Below are positions 60,071 through 64,000 of a stretch of DNA of 64,000 nt, piece after piece. The stretch is from Pareuzebyella sediminis. GTDB lineage: Bacteria > Bacteroidota > Bacteroidia > Flavobacteriales > Flavobacteriaceae. The stretch's first letter is position 1; each line of letters opens with the position of its first letter. The position numbers and the translations under genes were made by a program. The DNA lies in contig NZ_VTZS01000003.1 in assembly GCF_008367235.1 (NCBI RefSeq), positions 248,001 through 312,000 on the forward strand, read 5' to 3'. A model generated the notes under the pieces. The model was not told the DNA's origin, searched no databases, and was given only the letters and a program-made list of their open reading frames with translations.

Positions 60071-63000
60071 ATGCTGAAAACATTTATTGAACGCCCTGTA
60101 CTATCTACAGTAATTTCCATACTTCTGATAATTCTCGGTGTCTTGGGACTAACTGCCCTGCCCATTACACAGTATCCGGACATTGCACCGCCTACTATTC
60201 AGGTGAGTGCCACATACCCAGGTGCTAATGCCGAGACTATTCTGGAAAGCGTTATTATTCCCCTCGAAGAACAGATCAATGGTGTTGAGGGAATGACCTA
60301 TATTACCTCAACGGCCACCAATAATGGTACTGCGGCCATAACTGTTTTCTTCGATCAAAACGTAAACCCTGATATTGCAGCCGTTAATGTTCAGAATCGG
60401 GTGTCAAGGGCTAACCCGTTATTGCCACAGGCTGTTCTCCAAACGGGTGTAACTACCCAAAAACAGCAGACGAGCGCCCTTATGTTTATGTCGGTTTACA
60501 GTACCAACGACGATTACGATGATACTTTCATTCAAAACTATTTGAATATCAACGTCATTCCTGAAATACAGCGTGTGAATGGGGTGGGTAACGTAAATGT
60601 GTTCGGCGCAAAAGAATATGCGATGCGTATATGGCTAAAACCGGAGAAGCTTGCCGCATACGATTTGTTACCATCTGACATTACTGCTGCCCTAAGGGAA
60701 CAAAGCCTGGAAGCGGCCGCAGGTTCGCTCGGTGAAAACGACGGAGAGGCCTTTTCTTATGTAATCAAATATGGAGGTCGTTTTAAAACTGAAGAGCAAT
60801 ACCGAGATATTGTTATTAAGGCCATGGGAAATGGAACCTATTTGCGCCTTGGCGATGTTGCCGATATTGAACTAGGTGCCCAATCCTACTCGGCGGGTTC
60901 ATCTACACGAGGATTTCCAGCGGTAAACATGGGAATATACCAAACGAAAGGATCGAACGCCCGTGAAATTATCGAGTCTATCCATGAAGAACTCGTGACC
61001 ATACGCCAAAACCTCCCCACCGGGATTGAGATTTTTGTGCCATACGACACGAATAACTTTTTGAATGCCTCTATCGAAAAAGTGACCAGCACCCTTATCG
61101 AGGCCTTTTTGCTCGTATTTCTAGTGGTGTTTATCTTTTTACAGGATTTTCGATCTACGCTCATCCCTGCGATAGCCGTACCCGTATCGATCATCGGAAC
61201 ATTTTTCTTTCTCAATTTGTTTGGCTACTCCATTAATCTGTTAACTCTTTTTGCCTTGGTATTGGCCATTGGAATCGTCGTCGACGATGCTATAGTCGTG
61301 GTCGAAGCCGTTCATGCTAAAATCGACGAAGGTGAAGAGAATCCCAAAAAGGCCACCCTAAATGCCATGCATGAAATTTCAGGCGCTATTATCTCCATAA
61401 CCCTGGTAATGGCCGCCGTGTTTATACCCGTCACCTTTGTACAAGGTCCTACCGGGGTATTTTATGAGCAGTTCGGCGTCACTTTGATTGTCGCGATCAT
61501 TATTTCCGCCGTGAACGCCCTAACCCTTAGTCCAGCCTTATGCGCTCTCTTTTTAAAGGGTCATGGAGACAAGCAAAATTCCAAAAAGGGAAAGCTCCTA
61601 CAACGCTTTTTTGATGCATTCAACAGGGGGTTCTATGCAACGGTAAATCGATATGGCCAATCCGTACATTTTTTATATCGCCATAAATGGATTACCGCTG
61701 TAATTCTACTATTGGCTTTAGGAGGAATTTGGTGGTCATCCTCTACTTTGAAAACTGGCTTCGTACCCGACGAGGATAGAGGCATCATCTTTTTAAATGT
61801 GGAGCTTCCTCCAGGGTCATCGTTAGACCGCACCCATGAAGTAAACCAGAAACTGTACAACAAGATTAAGGAAATACCGGGTGTACTAGCCGGTTCCGTC
61901 ATCGAGGGCCGAAGTTTTCTAGGCGGTGCCGGAAGCAACTTTGGGCTTGGATTTATTAGGCTTGCAGATTGGGATGAACGAGGTGCCGATTCGCTTTCGT
62001 TACAAAGCATAACTGCAAAAATGTTTGCCGCTGCGGCACAAATTCCCGAGGCGAACATTGTATTCTTCGCCCCGCCTAGCATACCGGGCTTTGGTCGTTC
62101 GACGGGTGTAGAGGTCAATTTACTCGATCGCTCGGGAGGCAGTTTCAACGAGCTGGATGAAGTGAATCAAGATTTTATCGGCAAATTGACTCAGAGACCT
62201 GAAATTCAATACGCTCAGTCCTCTTTTAACACACGTTACCCTCAATACGAAATGGAACTCAATGTACCTCGTGCCAAAGAATTAGGGGTATCTATAAGCA
62301 GCATATTTTCCACGCTTCAAGGGTATATCGGAGGGGTGTTCGCTGCAGACTTTTCACGATTTGGTAAACAATATCGCGTGTATGTTCAAGCATTGCCCGA
62401 AGACCGTTCCGATAAGTCGTCACTCGACCAATTATATGTACGCACCAGTAGCGGTGAAATGACGCCCATAACGGAATTCATTACACTTGAAAGAGTATAT
62501 GGCCCCCAATCGGTCACCCGTTTCAATCTTTTCAATTCAGCTACGGTTACAGCGGCTACGAACCCGGGATATAGTTCTGGAGATGCAATCAAAGCGGTAC
62601 AAGAGGTGGTAAGCACCTTGCCCTCAAACTATTCGACCGCTTTTTCAGGCTTGACACGGGAAGAGGTCAATGCAGGCAACCAGACACTTACCATATTCCT
62701 TTTATCCATCGTTTTTGTATATTTTCTACTGGCCGCACAGTATGAGAGTTATCTCCTCCCATTCTCTGTGCTATTTTCGCTGCCCCTAGGGGTATTCGGG
62801 GCGTATTTCACCACACAAATGGCAGGACTGCAAAACAATATTTATTTTCAGATCGCCCTGATTATGCTACTTGGCCTTTTAGCTAAAAATGCTATTCTCA
62901 TTGTAGAATTTGCCCTTCAGAGAAGGAAACAGGGAGAATCTTTGTTAGACGCTGCCATAGACGGGGCGGAAGCTCGTTTGCGCCCGATACTTATGACCTC

Positions 63001-63226
63001 CTTTGCTTTTATTCTTGGATTGATGCCCCTTGTTCTTGCTAGTGGCGTGGGAGCTGAAGGAAACCGTTCGATCGGTACCGGTGCCGTTGGTGGCCTTTTA
63101 ATAGGAACCGTATTAGGGGTTTTTGTTATTCCCATTCTATTTATGCTGTTTCAATGGATACAGGAAAAAATATCGGGACCACCCACAGCTACCCAAAATG
63201 AAGTTTTGAATGAAAAATCCAATTAA
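60071..63226 (+). CDS. RND multidrug efflux pump (HAE1/AcrB family)
   Basis: A 1051-aa inner-membrane proton-driven efflux transporter. The first membrane helix (FIERPVLSTVISILLIILGVLGL), large periplasmic porter domains, and helix 4 with the proton-relay Asp pair (GIVVDDAIVVVEAVHA, about 405-420) are seen; the family signature GLLAKNAILIVEFA appears near 935-949. Length and order match HAE1 pumps. It exports drugs, bile salts or dyes; the substrate is not deducible. It follows the adaptor by 21 bases. Confidence 0.96.
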   Translation: MLKTFIERPVLSTVISILLIILGVLGLTALPITQYPDIAPPTIQVSATYPGANAETILESVIIPLEEQINGVEGMTYITSTATNNGTAAITVFFDQNVNPDIAAVNVQNRVSRANPLLPQAVLQTGVTTQKQQTSALMFMSVYSTNDDYDDTFIQNYLNINVIPEIQRVNGVGNVNVFGAKEYAMRIWLKPEKLAAYDLLPSDITAALREQSLEAAAGSLGENDGEAFSYVIKYGGRFKTEEQYRDIVIKAMGNGTYLRLGDVADIELGAQSYSAGSSTRGFPAVNMGIYQTKGSNAREIIESIHEELVTIRQNLPTGIEIFVPYDTNNFLNASIEKVTSTLIEAFLLVFLVVFIFLQDFRSTLIPAIAVPVSIIGTFFFLNLFGYSINLLTLFALVLAIGIVVDDAIVVVEAVHAKIDEGEENPKKATLNAMHEISGAIISITLVMAAVFIPVTFVQGPTGVFYEQFGVTLIVAIIISAVNALTLSPALCALFLKGHGDKQNSKKGKLLQRFFDAFNRGFYATVNRYGQSVHFLYRHKWITAVILLLALGGIWWSSSTLKTGFVPDEDRGIIFLNVELPPGSSLDRTHEVNQKLYNKIKEIPGVLAGSVIEGRSFLGGAGSNFGLGFIRLADWDERGADSLSLQSITAKMFAAAAQIPEANIVFFAPPSIPGFGRSTGVEVNLLDRSGGSFNELDEVNQDFIGKLTQRPEIQYAQSSFNTRYPQYEMELNVPRAKELGVSISSIFSTLQGYIGGVFAADFSRFGKQYRVYVQALPEDRSDKSSLDQLYVRTSSGEMTPITEFITLERVYGPQSVTRFNLFNSATVTAATNPGYSSGDAIKAVQEVVSTLPSNYSTAFSGLTREEVNAGNQTLTIFLLSIVFVYFLLAAQYESYLLPFSVLFSLPLGVFGAYFTTQMAGLQNNIYFQIALIMLLGLLAKNAILIVEFALQRRKQGESLLDAAIDGAEARLRPILMTSFAFILGLMPLVLASGVGAEGNRSIGTGAVGGLLIGTVLGVFVIPILFMLFQWIQEKISGPPTATQNEVLNEKSN

Positions 63227-63238
63227 AAAAAGGAGACT

Positions 63239-63352
63239 ATGAAATATGACTTTTTAGTGGCCGTAACTGACCCACTATCATCGGAAATATATAAGCGCTC
63301 CTTTTCGAAAAAGGGGTATAATCTAGGGGAGCACATAAAATTAAACATATAG
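63239..63352 (+). CDS. 37-aa ORF between pump and outer-membrane factor
   Basis: The ATG at 63239 is preceded by AGGAGA with ideal spacing, a strong ribosome site by flavobacterial standards. The peptide begins MKYDFLVAVTDPLSSEIYKR and ends N-L-G-E-H-I-K-L-N-I; it is soluble and matches nothing I know. It ends 6 bases before the TolC-type ATG. It may regulate translation of the channel gene, be a small pump accessory, or be a gene remnant. Confidence 0.4.
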   Translation: MKYDFLVAVTDPLSSEIYKRSFSKKGYNLGEHIKLNI

Positions 63353-63358
63353 CAACTG

Positions 63359-64000
63359 ATGAAAATTTTTCAATCATATCGTTTTCTTCTAATATCGGCC
63401 CTACCTCTGCTACTGGTCTCTTGTTTTGCCGCCAAGAATTATGAGCGGCCCGAAATGGAGGAAGTTAACGAGCTTTACCGAACGGACCGGACATCGACAG
63501 ATACGGTTTCCATGGCGAATGTCTCTTGGCGTGACCTCTTTATCGACCCCGATTTAACAGGATATATTGAAGAAGGATTACAAAACAATCTCGACATACG
63601 TATCGCAATTCAGCAAATTAATGCGGCCGAAGCCTACCTGAAACAAGGTAAGGTCGGGTATTTTCCGTCATTGGAAACGAGTGTGGGCCTCACCCATCAA
63701 GAACTATCAAGGAACAGTCAGTTCGGTTCCTTTTTTTCTGGGGCCATACAGCAATACCAGTTAACGGCAAATCTCTCATGGGAAGCCGACATTTGGGGCA
63801 AGATCAGAAGCAATCGCAGAGCGACCCGTGCCTCTTATCTTCGTACTGTGGCGGCACAACAAGCGGTTAAGACACGTTTGGTTTCCGAAATTTCAATTAC
63901 ATATTATCAACTTTTGGCTTTAGACCAGCAGTACAGGATTACCGAGCAGACCATTGAAAATCGAAAACGCAGCTTAGAAACTATTGAGGCTTTGAAAGAC
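63359..64000 (+). CDS. TolC/OprM-type outer-membrane efflux lipoprotein, N-terminal part
   Basis: Open from ATG 63359 to the window's end (214 codons), so it is partial at its 3' end. The signal peptide ends L-L-V-S-C. Mature residues open with the family's Tyr/Pro-rich start (KNYERPEM), then a helical coiled-coil domain (EEGLQNNLDIRIAIQQINAAEAYLKQ) and a beta-strand segment (YQLTANLSWEADIWGKIRSNRRA, the NodT/OprM signature). It forms the outer-membrane channel of the RND system upstream. Confidence 0.92.
   Translation, partial: MKIFQSYRFLLISALPLLLVSCFAAKNYERPEMEEVNELYRTDRTSTDTVSMANVSWRDLFIDPDLTGYIEEGLQNNLDIRIAIQQINAAEAYLKQGKVGYFPSLETSVGLTHQELSRNSQFGSFFSGAIQQYQLTANLSWEADIWGKIRSNRRATRASYLRTVAAQQAVKTRLVSEISITYYQLLALDQQYRITEQTIENRKRSLETIEALKD

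Noticed and set aside
61633-62148. 171-codon minus-strand frame inside the RND pump gene.
   Set aside because: Lies wholly antisense to a conserved 1051-aa gene; Pro/Ser-rich shadow composition, no start context.

Overview
The window looks like a chromosome segment from a marine member of the Flavobacteriaceae (Bacteroidota). This is inferred from four things: moderate, AT-leaning composition; flavobacterial -7 promoter boxes of the TAnnTTTG type ahead of several genes; a complete moxR-batABCDE aerotolerance-type operon; and many flavobacterial families (a DUF6807/PVC-type dehydrogenase fusion, YheT-type hydrolase, GbsR-type regulator, BatD-type proteins). No rRNA, tRNA, IS element, CRISPR array or prophage was seen.

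Layout. 1-9.9 kb: the 5' end of a thioesterase gene (off the left edge), a Tat-exported Gfo/Idh/MocA oxidoreductase, a nitronate-monooxygenase-type flavoprotein, a YheT-like hydrolase, a lipoprotein cytochrome c, a 1303-aa lipoprotein fusing DUF6807, a PVC-type dehydrogenase propeller, HEAT repeats and cytochrome c, and an exported bicupin. 9.9-17 kb: a SulP transporter, a YetF/DUF421 protein, then gpsA running tail-to-tail into a glpK-glpD operon. 17.4-21 kb: small proteins, a CvpA-like protein, and an overlapping gene pair whose key residues point to trans-3-hydroxy-L-proline dehydratase plus a delta1-pyrroline-2-carboxylate reductase. 21-29.6 kb: a YjdI-CDGSH iron-sulfur protein, a CAP lipoprotein, 3-hydroxyanthranilate dioxygenase, a CHASE histidine kinase, an ALDH7-type dehydrogenase, an unlisted 48-aa membrane peptide, and an eroded OmpA-family gene followed by a helix-hairpin-helix membrane protein.

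29.6-41.1 kb: on the minus strand an acyl-ACP desaturase, phosphatase, zinc-ribbon protein and SPFH-GYF_2 protein; on the plus strand a fructokinase-type kinase overlapping an amylosucrase-type GH13; then an AraC-type regulator carrying a C-terminal BLUF blue-light domain. Its promoter region holds three copies of a short motif at 21 and 22 bp spacing. A small membrane protein, a lone receiver protein, an AlbA_2 protein and an SDR follow on the minus strand. 41.3-50.5 kb: the moxR/DUF58/bat operon. 50.5-56.7 kb: an inorganic-carbon-type cluster of two SulP transporters, two beta-carbonic anhydrases and a universal stress protein. 56.7 kb: pheS. 58.3-64 kb: a GbsR/MarR-type regulator with an inverted-repeat operator candidate, then an RND adaptor, RND pump, 37-aa ORF and a TolC-type outer membrane factor running off the right edge.

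The most unusual items are the BLUF-AraC photoreceptor regulator with its repeat array, the hydroxyproline gene pair, the bicarbonate/carbonic anhydrase cluster, the DUF6807-dehydrogenase-cytochrome fusion, the decayed OmpA gene, and several tiny ORFs and strand-specific terminators that imply short unannotated transcripts.
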